Source of the DNA: Drosophila persimilis
Lineage: Eukaryota; Arthropoda; Insecta; Diptera; Drosophilidae
DNA: 64,000 nucleotides
Direction of reading: 5' to 3'
Assembly (NCBI RefSeq): GCF_003286085.1
Contig: NW_020825438.1
Span: forward strand, 83,501 to 147,500
Shown here: one piece after another, positions 22,687-33,905 of the stretch
How positions within the stretch are numbered: the first letter of the stretch is position 1
How the letters are laid out: each line of letters begins with the position of its first letter
Made by a program: the position numbers and the translations under genes
The notes under the pieces: model-generated
What the model saw: the letters and a program-made list of their open reading frames with translations, nothing else
What the model was told of the DNA's origin: nothing
The model's database searches: none

Positions 22687-23599
22687 AAAATTGAGTTTCA
22701 ATTATTTTATGCCCATGTTTTGTGCAACAGGAAGGGCGTCATGGGGTTGGGGCTTTCTTTTGGTTTCAATAAAGAGCCAAAATTGGTAATTGGCCATTTG
22801 AAATATCATTTCAATTTTCGGGCCCTGCGGCTGACAACTGCAGTCGTTCACAGCGAGAAGGACACGGGGGGGATTCCAAAAATGGGAGGGCAACCAAAGT
22901 CGTTTGCCATTAGTTTCAATTATTCTTACAAATGTACGTAAATGGCTGACAAAAATTGGGAGGCCTGGGCCTTCAACGAGCTGTCTAAAAGAGGAGGAAG
23001 GAGGAGGAGGAGAAGGTGTAGAGCTGCCAAAAAGAACTTGCAGAAGCATAACATGCCAGGAGAAACAGCGAAACTTTGAAATGGCTTTTCAATTTCAGGG
23101 ACTTCCCCCCTTTTTGTACTTTGACACTTTGCCAATTAACACTTTCCTGGTTACCAATTGCCATTTTGTTTACGGAGGAGCACCAAGCCGCTCCTTCCCC
23201 GAACCAATGTTGGAAGGAGTACGTGGAGGATCCACACAGAGCGAGCATTCGCCTCTTTTGGGCAATTATCCTGTCAGGAAACGTGGACAAAACGCAACGC
23301 AACGCCACCGAACGCAGGTAGCAAAACAAAATGCCAGCAAAAACAAACGGTGGGTCATTTACAGGCGCCAGCAGCAGCAGCAGCAGCAACCCCGTTTCCG
23401 GAGCACACAGAACGTGAGTCAACCCCCATTCGAGCCGAGTTTGTTTTGACCCACCTGTCACCTAGCAACCGAAAAAAGTGACAGGTTAGCGGCACTTTCA
23501 GGAGAGAGCCTGAATCGTAGCCTGAAAAATCAGGAAAAAGTGTGCATTGTTCAGAACGAAAATAGCGGCCAAAGCGCGAGGCCATGAGCCAGAACCAGC
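22687..23599. other. Spacer with Gr61a 3' UTR and Cep290 promoter region
   Basis: Contains the Gr61a poly(A) signal, a purine-rich run near 22990-23015, a short CAG run near 23370-23390 and, near the right end, the X-box annotated separately. No coding exon is supported. Confidence 0.55.
23457..23469 (+). promoter_or_regulatory. X-box (RFX site) upstream of Cep290
   Basis: GTCACC-T-AGCAAC matches the RFX X-box consensus GTNRCC(N0-3)RGYAAC at every constrained base, 131 bp upstream of the Cep290 start codon. In Drosophila, Rfx drives ciliary genes in type I sensory neurons, so this fits the target. Binding is inferred. Confidence 0.75.
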
Positions 23600-26500
23600 A
23601 TGGACATACCGGAAACTGTATCTGTGCGCAAGTTTCGCGAATTTACGGCGCGCCAGAAGCAGGAGCTGTACGAGACGCTACTGGAGTTGGCCGAGACGCT
23701 CGAGGAGCTGCCCCGAAAGTCCTTACGCAAGACACTAGAATTGACGCTGGCCGTGCTGGAGTACAAGGGCGAGCAGGCGGCCCAACTACTAGAACAGGGT
23801 GGCAGTGGCGGACGGCTGCAGGGCGAGAACGAGAAGCTCAAGCGAATGCTTCAGAGGCTGGAGGATGAGCGCGATGGTTTGAAAAGTAAAACAAAGGAGG
23901 TGAGAATGCAGGGACAATCAAAGGATTTTTTGAATGAAGAGTTAAACAATTTGTAATTGCAGTTGGGGGAAGAGATCAGGCAGCTAGAGCTGCGCCTCAG
24001 GGAGGCTGCCCAGCAAGCAGAGGCAAGCGACAAGGACTCGTCCGATCCGCTTTCCGAGCTGGACAAACAGGACACGCTGCTGCAGAACATCGACACCAAG
24101 AATAAGCACATCAAGCGGCTGCTAAAAGAGATTGAGGTTAGTGGAACGAAGGGCGGAAAACTATTCAGTGGATGCTCAACCTCTCGTTCCCTTTAGACGC
24201 TTCAGAACCAGAACATTAGTCAATCCAAAACGATAGTCGTCCAGGAGCGTGAGCTGCAGAGCATCAAGACCAATCTTCTGCAGCTGAGCGAGGACATCAC
24301 GGAGGTGGAGCAGGAGCGCAAATCGCTCAGGGAAAAGGAGCAACAGCAGTGCCTGGAAATCACACGACTCGAGGGCAATGTCACCTTTCTCGAAGTGGAG
24401 CGCGAGAAGCATGAGAGTGAGATGCGTGAGTTCCTCGAAAAGTACGAGACCCAGTGCCTCAGCTGGAAGAAAGCCCTGCACGACAAGGAAAAAGAGGTGG
24501 AACGACTAACAAAACAGTTGGCCACGGGCAGGAACACTCTAGCTGCCAGCACAAAGATTAGCCACAGCAAACAGGATGAGGAGAAAATGCAGTTGCGAAA
24601 CGTAGGGACACCGCTTCCTTTTCTTATTTAATATTACACTCTTTGCCCCACAGATCCTCGAGACCCGCGAGAAGCACATTGAAAAGCTAGAAGCAAGGCT
24701 CAAGTCCATGGCCGAAGAAATGATTAGCTCTACGAAGGTGATGAAGAAGCTTACCGAAGAACGAGAACGCTTTCAAAATCCGGAACAGCCGCGTGCCTGC
24801 TGCCAGATGATCGAGGAACGCCTCGCGGTGACGCAAGCCCGTGTCCAACAGCTCTCCGAGATGCTGGACGCCTCCGAGCAGGATAATGTGGTGAAGGCCA
24901 AGCAGGCAATGCATGCTCTGAGTGCTCTCGAATCGTACAAGCGTGAAGAGGATGGCCTCTTGCCGGCGCTGCGTCGCAGCGCGAGCCTCGAACAGAAGCT
25001 GGCGGAGCGCGAAAAGCAGCTGCGAAGCTATGTCCAGGAGCTCAATTCCCTCAACGAAGTGTTGCAGGAAAACGCGCTGTTGCGTCGCCGACTGAACATT
25101 CCCGAAGACGTGGTGGTTCTGGCCAAGAATACGCGCGCCAAGCAGCGCAACAAGGACAAGCAGATCGAAAGACTGATGCTGAAGCTGCGTACCTCAGAAG
25201 AACTGCGTCTGCAGCTGAAGCTAGAAAAGAGCGAACTACGGTGAGTGCGGAGATTTATTCTTTGATTCTTTCTTCTCACCTGGGAATCCTCTTAGGCGAA
25301 AGCTATTGGAACTAAATCGCGGAGAGCCCCTTGTGTTGGATGATGTTCTGCGACAGGTCAGTGAGGTGGGGGAACTGCCCTCCAGTACGCCCCTGGAAAA
25401 ATCCCCACGACGCGGACAGGGAGACTGTGCAGCCAGCACAGAGATGCAGAGCAGATACGATGAAGTCCTGGCCGAAAACGAAACGCTGCGCATGGGAATG
25501 TACGAGATCTTGGAGAAGCTGCGCGAGTACGATGGTAAGAGCTCGGATATGTCCTTGACACCCTCCCTTCCATACTCTCCATTACAGCCACTTCCGAGCA
25601 CATTACCATAGATTCAGAGCTGCTACGACGACTCATCGAAGCTTTGCCCAGTGGCATTTCCACGCCCCAACGTCTACAGGGGCAGCTGTTGGAGCTAAAG
25701 GCACGCGAAGAGGCTTTACGTCAGTTGCTCCTGCAGCAAAATGGCAGCGACTCGGAGACGGGAGAGCTCTCCTCTGTCCAAAGTTTATGCGATGTCCCAG
25801 AGATGCCAGAGGAGGAGCATCAGGAGGAGCATCAGGAGGAGCATCCGAAGGAGCAGGACGAGGCTCTTCCAGCTATCAACACTGCCACACGTCCTAGCAC
25901 GCCCACTGAAACAACCATTGGACTCCAACGCCCCATCATCACGAATATGGAAGAGGCTCCCAAGTCAGAGCAGCTGCTGGAACTTTCCCTCCTGCGAAAG
26001 CATTATGAAGAGCTGCGTCTGCACATGAGCGCCGATGGCAACCAGCTGCTGAACCACAATCAGCAACTGCACGAGCAAGTGCTCAGCTTAGAGCTGCAAC
26101 TGGAGAAGAATAGCAGTTCCTATGGTTATATGCGGCAGGAATATGATCAATTACTCACCGAATCCCGGCGCCAGGAGCTGCGCTTTATCGAAGATAAGTC
26201 CGTGCTGATGCGGCAACAGAAGCAAACACAGGCCGAGTTATCCGCCGCTCGGGATCAATTGGAAGATGTACATCGCCGGCACTTGTACACAGCCGAGGAA
26301 CACCAGCAGCTGGAGCAACGGAATGCCATCTTGTGTATGCAGCTGGGCCAGGCCACGGAGCAGCTCCTGGGCGAACTGAAACTGCCAGACATCTGTGCCG
26401 AGTATGGCATTATTGGGGACAACTATCAACTGGACTACGTGACAGCCAAGGAGTACGAACAGCAGCGGCAGGAACTGGCCTCCTGGCGAGGAAAGCAAGC

Positions 26501-29500
26501 GGAATTGCAGCGGGAGACAAAGCAACTGGAAGGTCTCCTATCAGTGGCCAATGGGCAAATACATTCGCAGCAAAAGCTTCTGAATGATATCACCGACAAT
26601 CACATCAGTCTGCGGCATTTGGTGGCCGATCTCCAGAGCAGCTCTAATGAGAAGCTAATGCTGGCCAAAGTCCAACGAGATTTAGATAGTGGTGAGTGGG
26701 GCATGCAGCTTATCCTCTTCTATTCTTTCTCATCTTTATCTTTCACAGTCAAAGCAGAGGTCTCCCGCTTGGAGGCGGAGCGGGAACAAATCCAGCTAAA
26801 GGCAGACGGTCTGCAATCCCAACTGGAGGCCACTGAGCGTTCGATGGCGCAGGCACAACAGGACTTCCAGCTAGAGCTCAGCAATAGTGAAATCAAACAA
26901 AAGTAAATACCATCATAATATTATTATGCATGAAATACCAATCTAATTCTCTTTCCTGCAGATTCCTACAGCATTCGCTGTTTGCACTGAAAGAGAAATA
27001 TGCCAAATTTACACCATTGATCTTCCTCACCAACTTTGTGTTCGCCTACCATAAGTTCCAGCAGCGTTTGGTGGAGCACCAGCAGCAGCAGAAGGCAGAC
27101 CACTCGGCAGCTATCCGAGAAGCCCTGGAGTTAGTACAATCAAAGGTTACGCCCCAGGAGGATAGCTCCAAGCAGTTGATCAAGCTTATCAAGTCTGAAA
27201 CTCAATCGAGATTGCTGGAGCAGCGATGCGAGAGCCTGCAAACGAAGCTGGAGGAGGTCCAGCGGGAGCTGTCCGAGCTGAGGGTGCGACAATCTACAGA
27301 TTCGGAGCACTGGCAGACCATACACGCTCTGTTCGGTGAACAGGGCACTGGAGAGACGACTCCCTGTGCCACAGTGGAGGCTGCCACCAATACGGGGACA
27401 GCGGATCCAGCCACCAATACGGAGGCAGAGGTGGCTCCTGTTCCGGCCATGCGAAGAGCAGCCCAACTGATAGATAGGCAATCCTCGCCCATTGGCTCGC
27501 CCCGCAGACGCCATCCTCACTCGGACACGTCCACCCAAACGCAGGAGCCTGTAAAGCTGCTGGAGACTGCAGTCCAGACGAATGCCATCCGCACGCAGCA
27601 GCATCAAGCGGTTCAAACATCAGGGGGGAGCAGAAGGGGCTCTCGTCAGGATCTGCAGCAAATGCAAGCATCGTAAGTAGTGGATACTAAGAGTAATTTC
27701 CTTCCGACTTACTCACCTTTCTCCTTCCCCGCCCACAGACTCCTGGAGGCTAACGAACGCTGCGAGCTACTGCGTAAGCAATTGGAGGCATCTAAGGCGG
27801 AGAGCCGCGAGCCCGAGAGTCCTCACAGCGGTGTCGTTGAAAAGACTATACTTTCCTTCCACACACTACTCCTGGAAAAGGATAAGTCTATACAGAAGTT
27901 CCAGGATCTACTGCAAACTGAACGGGAACAGAGCCAGCAGTTGACAGACAAACAGACAGACGAAAACGAATCCCTCAGGGCCGCAGTAAACAATCTGAAC
28001 TGTAACATCAAGACAAAGGATGTGGAGATCATGGAGCTGCGAAACAAGCTGGAGCAGCGACCTAAGCAGCCAGTGGCAGTAGACTCCGCGAGTGCAGAGC
28101 CATCGGTCCATGACCTCACCGACGAGAAGATCGAAGAAATGTTCGAGGACAGCAGCTCCCCAGAGCGGCCTGCGGAGGAGGAAGCGGAGGAGGAAGCGGA
28201 GGAGGAAGCGCAGGAGGAAGCGCAGGAGGAAGCGCAGGAGGAAGCGCAGGAGGAAGCAATCGACGAAGATGACGAGGTGATGGTAGTGGAAGTACCAGAC
28301 CACGAGCCAGAAGGAGAGCAGGAGAAGCAGGACACAGAAGAGCTCAAGGAACTGCCAACGCTGCATAAGCAGATCAAGGAGCTAAAGGAAAAGCTGGAAC
28401 ACATCAAAAAAAGCCTGAAAGCAAAGGAAGTGGAAGTGAAAAAATTAAAGGACAAGTGAGTATTAGCCAGAGGATCTGTTAGACCTCTAAACGTATCATT
28501 TTTCAGGTTAAAAGTCGTGAAGAAACACGAAAAGGCCTTGGAGAGAAAAAATCCCGAACTAGATCAATTACGCGGCTTCATAGTGGAGAAAGATAGGCAT
28601 ATAAAGGAGCTACTGGAAACAATGCAAAACTTCCATGTAAGTAACATACTAGCAAGAATCCTCCAGAGAAATATGAAGACTTTTCTCGCCCCGCAGGAAG
28701 ATCAGCAGAGGTACCTCAAGGACAGTTCCCACTACTCGGAGGAGCAGATGGGGAAGCTGTCTGCCGATCTCAGTCGGACAAAGGCCACCAACAAGATCTA
28801 CCACACGCAAGTGGAGGCCCTGCGCCGACAGTTGACGGTTATCACACAGCGCGAGAAGCAGGCCCGAGAACTCACACAGTCGCTGCGCCAGCAACTAGTC
28901 AAGCGGCCCGTGGTCTCCATTAAGACGGAGCTCAATGCGCGAGTGAAGAACGAGAACCAGCAAAAGCGCATCCAGCAGCTGGAGGCGGAGCTGGACGATA
29001 CTCGCGACCAAATGCAGCGCCAGCAAAAGATTCTAGAAACGCAGCGTTCGCGCAGCGCAAATGAGGTGGGTCTCTGGGAGAAGCAAAAGCGCTGGCAGCA
29101 GCAGGCCGACAAGTACAAGGCCAAGCTGGAAGAAACGGAGATGGCGTTGGAAAAGTCGCGGGCCCTGCTGCAGGCGGCGCGCACGACGATTGCCAGGCTG
29201 GAGAAGGATAAGCATCTGCTAGAGACCAAAGTGGCGCGCGGAGGACCAACGAGTGCTCCGAACAATCCCCTCAAGTGCTGTCGTACTCCTTCGTGTCCCA
29301 ACCTGCAGCACGTGGGCGTGAACAAGTTCTCGTGTTCTCCGTCGGAGAGCCCCGAGACATACACGGGGCCCAGTAGCGAGTGCAGTTCGCCAGCGCATCA
29401 TCCCCAGCCGCAGGATAACCACGACTTCTACGATAGGAGCAAGTTGGACCTTATCGAGGCGCTGAAGAACCGCATTGAGCTGCAGCAGCGCAAGATTATT

Positions 29501-30346
29501 GCCATGGAGCTGGAGGGCCGGGGTAGTAATGCTCTCACCACAGAACTTGAGAAACTTCAGGAGCGGTTCCAGGGCGTAGAGGCTCAGAACATACGGATGG
29601 AGGCAAGGAATCTCCAGTTGCAGCTGGAATCGGATCTTCTGCGGCAGAACGACAGCACCGATAGACTGCAGAAACGTATCAAACACTTGGAGGAGTAAGT
29701 ACAGCCTAAAAATACTTACAAGGAAGGCAATACGTAATATATCCTTTCCCAGTTACATTATCGCCCTCAAGGAGGAAATGGCACGCAACGAGTCGAGGCG
29801 GGAGCTCTGCAAGTGCAGCGGCCTCAAGGTAAATACCCAACAGGGCCAGTCGGCAGAGCACACGATTCTCTCGCTGCGCAATCTCGTGGAGAAACTGCGA
29901 TCTGAGAATAAGTTCCTCAAAGACGGGAGGCGCTCGAGCGAGTCACGCAGCTCAGTAGACTCTTCGGCCACACCTTCAGACGTGGCCCAGTGGCAACAGC
30001 AGCATGCGGAGTCTATGCAGAAGATTTCTGGTCTGCAGCAAGAGCTCCAGAAGCGGAGCAAGTGCAGCCAATGCAGCGGATGCAGTAAGGTTAGTCAGGA
30101 ATATTATATCTGCACCTTGTTATTAATAATTAGTGTTTTATTAACCTTTTTAAGGACGCCACCAACGGGGAACTGAAATTCATCAAGGAACAACTCACGA
30201 AGAAGACGGAGCTGTTGGAAAAGGCCAAAATTCTGCTTACGCGCGCGGCTGCTAAGGAAAAGGTGCTGCGGGAACAGCTCGTAATGTGGAAGCGCAAATG
30301 CTCCGAGCTGGCGAATGTGCCCGTCATCGATGAGATTAGCGAATAA
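23600..30346 (+). CDS. Cep290: Cep290, ciliary transition-zone coiled-coil protein
   Basis: Thirteen exons: 23600-23899, 23963-24136, 24197-24601, 24654-25240, 25296-25534, 25588-26691, 26749-26902, 26962-27672, 27739-28455, 28507-28636, 28697-29694, 29753-30089, 30156-30346 (2015 aa; the D. melanogaster protein is of similar size). Almost the whole chain is heptad-rich coiled coil. The N-terminus MDIPETVSVRKFREFTARQK is recognisable. The C-terminal third has SKLDLIEALKNRIELQQRKI and the cysteine-bearing CCRTPSCPNL, and the end reads VLREQLVMWKRKCSELANVPVIDEISE. Cep290 sits at the Y-links of the ciliary transition zone and gates protein entry; in flies it matters in sensory neurons and spermatocytes. 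An acidic 12-nt coding repeat lies at 28172-28258. An X-box precedes the gene and AATAAA is at about 30382. Confidence 0.94.
28172..28258 (+). repeat. In-frame 12-nt coding repeat in Cep290
   Basis: Seven units encode A-EEE three times and then A-QEE four times; the DNA unit is GCG-(G/C)AG-GAG-GAA. It is in frame, so copy-number change would lengthen or shorten an acidic Glu-rich linker without a frameshift. Confidence 0.9.
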
Positions 30347-30859
30347 TTAACGATTAAGTTGATGTTGTAAATACAGCACAAAATAAAACATCCGATATTT
30401 TTTTCAAGCGTACCGGTAAATGACAGTGCTGCCAGATCAATGCAAAAAGATAAATTCAGCCAGCGGGGCGTGACAGAACTCACCAATACGGTGAAAACAG
30501 TGACGTGAGTGTAATGCAAATCATAACATCTATATTACAGAAAAATATTCAACCCTACCATCAGCTGTATCTATATATGACAAATACTAGGAAAAATATC
30601 ATAATAGCTAATGGAATCTTCACTTCCACATATAGAGCTTCAAAACATTTCTGTCGGCACCTACTTTTGTCCGTGACTTGTTCTATACTAATACTTGGAA
30701 GTTCGAATATCGCCCATCTCTATGGCGCATTATTTATTTTTAGACCGAATGGGACAACGTCTTCTAGTTTAATCAGATAGTGGCAAACATGAGATAACAC
30801 AGCATTAACTGGACTTTGTCAGTTAATTGCTCGAGGGCACTGCCATTCACAGTACAGAG
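30347..30859. other. Spacer: Cep290 3' UTR and promoter region of first isomerase gene
   Basis: AATAAA near 30382 ends Cep290. A segment near 30430-30510 (GCTGCCAGATCAATG, later CACCAATACGGTGAA) and one near 30803-30835 (GGACTTTGTCAG ... TTGCTCGAG) recur in altered form before the second isomerase gene, marking the duplicated upstream region. Confidence 0.6.
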
Positions 30860-31707
30860 ATGAAGTACCAAGGATATCAGGAGCTGCTAGTGGAGAAGCA
30901 GGACAAGCTTCTGGTCGTGAAATTCAATAATCCTAAAAAGAAGAATTGCCTGAGTCCCGTGGCCTATAAAGAGCTGGCCCGCGTGCTGGGGGAAGTGAAC
31001 AATGATGCCGACGTGACAATAGTTGTGTTGACCGGGGTGGGCGATTTCTTCACGGCTGGAAAAGATTTATCCCAAAGTGGAAAAGCTGACAATCTCACTG
31101 AGTATCTCGTACAGTCAAACGTCATATTCAAATTCATGATAAAGAGCTTTATAAACTGCAAGAAGATCGTCTTTACCTTGGTTAATGGTCCAGCAATCGG
31201 CATCGGCGCCACCGTTGTGGGGCTCAGCGATGTCGCATGGTGTGCCGAGGAGGTAAGTCCCAACTTGACCTCTCAATAATTTGATCTCGATCTTGAACAT
31301 ATTCTTATTATTTTCAGGCATACTTTCTCACTCCATTTTCAAAATTGGGTCTCGTCCCAGAAGGGGGATCTTCCTATATGCTGCCCATGATTCTTGGTCG
31401 CTCCAAAGCCTCGGAAATGCTTCTCCTCAACGAGAAGTTATCGTCCGCCGAGGCGTACAATTTTAACTTTGTGTCGCGCATCTACAAGACCTTGGAGCTG
31501 GACTCTGTGGTGTGGCCCAAGCTGCGGGAGTTTTCCGCTTTGCCACCTACTTCTCTGAAGGAGGGAAAACGCTTGATCAAGGAGGGATTCCTGGTGAACC
31601 TCCTGAACGCTCATGAGGCTGAGTGCAAGGAGTTGATCAATCGTTTTCATGCTGAGGAGTTTTTGCAGGTTATAAAGAACTTTGGAAAGCGAAAGTCAAA
31701 ACTGTAA
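30860..31707 (+). CDS. CG13890: Peroxisomal enoyl-CoA delta-isomerase-like protein, copy 1
   Basis: Two exons: 30860-31252 and 31318-31707 (260 aa). It is a crotonase-fold protein: FNNPKKKNCLS substrate-entry strand, FFTAGKDLSQ and VNGPAIGIGATVVGLSDVAW oxyanion-hole loops, then FSKLGLVPEGGSSYMLP. The Glu of PEGG is the catalytic acid position of ECI2/PECI-type isomerases, which shift 3-enoyl-CoA double bonds to the 2-trans position for beta-oxidation of unsaturated fatty acids. The C-terminus KSKL carries a canonical SKL peroxisomal targeting signal. The start at 30860 gives the MKYQGYQELLVEKQDK shared with copy 2. It is next to Cep290, as CG13889 (Cep290) and CG13890 are neighbours in D. melanogaster. 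Confidence 0.92.
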
Positions 31708-32201
31708 ACATTGAACTTTCTTGTAAGCTAATATTTGCATGGCTGTAAATGAGATTAGAGCTTAAGTGGAATGTTGTTTATAGCACAAAAAATAACTTAT
31801 GTTTTGCGGTACTTTCTAGAGCTGCCAGATCGATGTAAAGAGATTTATTCATAGCTAAAAATTTTGGTGATTTACCTAGCCAATATGGTGATATCAATTA
31901 CTAGCTTGCGTAGCACAACCAACCAGCCACATTAGTTGCTTGGCTAATGGAATTTCTAATAAAAATTTCTAATTCAATCAGATGTTCTTTCATCGTGAGC
32001 TGCGACTTTAAAAATACCTCGGAACGATTCTATCGTTCATCTCTAACATACCGCACGAATTTATTTGAACACACACACGCATACTCTCACACGAAAGTAA
32101 TCCGATGGCGGTAACAACAATAAACATGAGTTAAATAGCACATTAATTGGACTTTGTCATCCACTTGCTCGAGATAACTGCGATTCTCCGTAAAAAGATC
32201 G
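31708..32201. other. Spacer between isomerase copies, with duplicated upstream motifs
   Basis: Holds the copy 1 3' UTR and copy 2 promoter. GCTGCCAGATCGATG near 31820, AGCCAATATGGTGAT near 31879 and GGACTTTGTCAT ... TTGCTCGAG near 32150 match the region before copy 1. No further gene is seen. Confidence 0.6.
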
Positions 32202-33048
32202 ATGGCAGCATACCAAGGGTACCAGGAGCTGCTAGTGGAGAAGCAGGACAAGCTTCTGATTGTTAAATTCAACAATCCCAAAAGGAAGAACTGCTTGAAT
32301 CGAGTGGCGTACCAAGAGCTGGCTCGCGTGCTGGGAGAAGTGAACGACGATGCGGACGTGACAATCGTGGTGGTGACCGGCGTGGGCGACTTCTTTACGG
32401 CCGGAAATGACTTAACCCCAAGTGGTCAAACGGACGACATCCAAGCCTTTCTTGTAGAAGGAAATAACGTATTCAAGGCCATGGTGCTGGGCTTTATAAA
32501 CTGCAACAAGATTCTTATTAGTCTGGTAAATGGACCTGCGATTGGCATAGGCGCCACCATTGTGGGACTTTGCGATGTCGCGTGGTGTGCGGAGGAGGTA
32601 AATCTGATCTTCACACCTCGATAGCCCCTGCTAAACAGCCATCTCTTATTCATTTTAGGCATACTTTTACACGCCATTCATCAAACTGGGTCTCGTCCCA
32701 GAGGGAGGCTCTTCCTTTCTGCTGCCCATGATTCTTGGACGCTCCAAAGCTTCGGAGATTCTGCTCCTTAATGAGAAACTTTCCTCCGCCGAGGCATACA
32801 ATTTCAACTTTGTGTCGCGCATCTACAAGACGGAGGAGCTGGACTCTGTGGTGTGGCCCAAGCTGCGGGAGTTTTCCGCTTTGCCACCTACTTCTCTGAA
32901 GGAGGGAAAACGCTTGATCAAGGAGGGCTTCCTGGCGAACCTCCTGAAGGCTAATGATGCTGAGTGCACGGAGCTCCTCAATCGTTTTCAGGGAGACGAG
33001 TTCATCCAGGCCATAATGGACTTTGCCACCCGCAAATCGAAATTGTAA
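32202..33048 (+). CDS. Peroxisomal enoyl-CoA delta-isomerase-like protein, copy 2
   Basis: Two exons: 32202-32597 and 32659-33048 (261 aa). It is a tandem paralogue of the preceding gene with the same intron position and the same domain landmarks: FFTAGNDLTPSG, VNGPAIGIGATIVGLCDVAW, FIKLGLVPEGGSSFLLP and C-terminal KSKL (PTS1). The catalytic PEGG Glu is kept, so it should be an active peroxisomal isomerase. The start MAAYQGYQELLVEK is one codon longer than copy 1. AATAAA is at 33115-33120. Exon 2 includes 93 bases identical to copy 1 although exon 1 has many silent differences. Which copy is the direct CG13890 orthologue cannot be decided here. Confidence 0.92.
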
Positions 33049-33905
33049 GAAATTTGTTTACATCATTTTCCTTGTAAGAACAGCTGTTGAGTTTGCATAT
33101 CGATGTATGGATTGAATAAAACGCACTTTGATCGATAGATCGATATTGTGTGGTGCGATCAAATTTAAATTTCCAATAAGCTGCAGCTTTGAATTCACTT
33201 TGCACTCATATATAGTTCACTTTATTATTGCATATATACGAGTATTCGTTTATTAACATATCATTTAGTCGATCGCTTGCTTGTATGTATGTGTGTGTGT
33301 GTGTATGTATATAATATGTATATGACAGTATTGCACTTTATAGTTAGTTCAACATTGAATAGTCCCCGCAGGAGTTCTTCCGCATGCAGCTATTTCTTAG
33401 GCAGCTCCCAGCCCTAGGTCAGCTCCAAAATAAACTGCGAGGGGTGCTGATGCTGCTCCGCTCCTCTGGTGACTTACACATAATGCTTTACATTCCTGTA
33501 TAAACTAGATCTAGGCCAGACCGTGACCGTGACCGTACACGTGTCGTTCTGCTAGGGAAATTCGTTGGCCTCTGCGCCTTGTACCACCTTGCCTTACTCT
33601 AAACTTAACTCTAGGCGTGCTCCTGCTCATGTACAAATTGATGATAGACGTAGAAACATATCTATAATAGCTAGTACACACGACGATCGCTTGGAGTTTA
33701 ACTTAGGCTGCGTTTTCTTTTCTTAATATTTGTTTTAAATTTTTTTTAGTTATTTCTAATAACTCTCCTGTGCCCCCGGGGCCCTAAACAAATTCAAAAT
33801 CTTAACAATTACTCAAAAAAAAGTGTATGTATGTGTACGTAGGAAGGCTCATCTTCCTCCTCCTCTTCCCCCCACTCGCTTACCCTAACAAAACAACTGG
33901 GAACC
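33049..33905. other. Convergent 3' spacer between isomerase copy 2 and dpr20
   Basis: Contains the copy 2 poly(A) signal and probably the dpr20 3' UTR on the minus strand (TTTATT stretches near 33219 and 33247 read as AATAAA on that strand). A short GT run lies at 33289-33303. No coding exon is supported. Confidence 0.5.
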
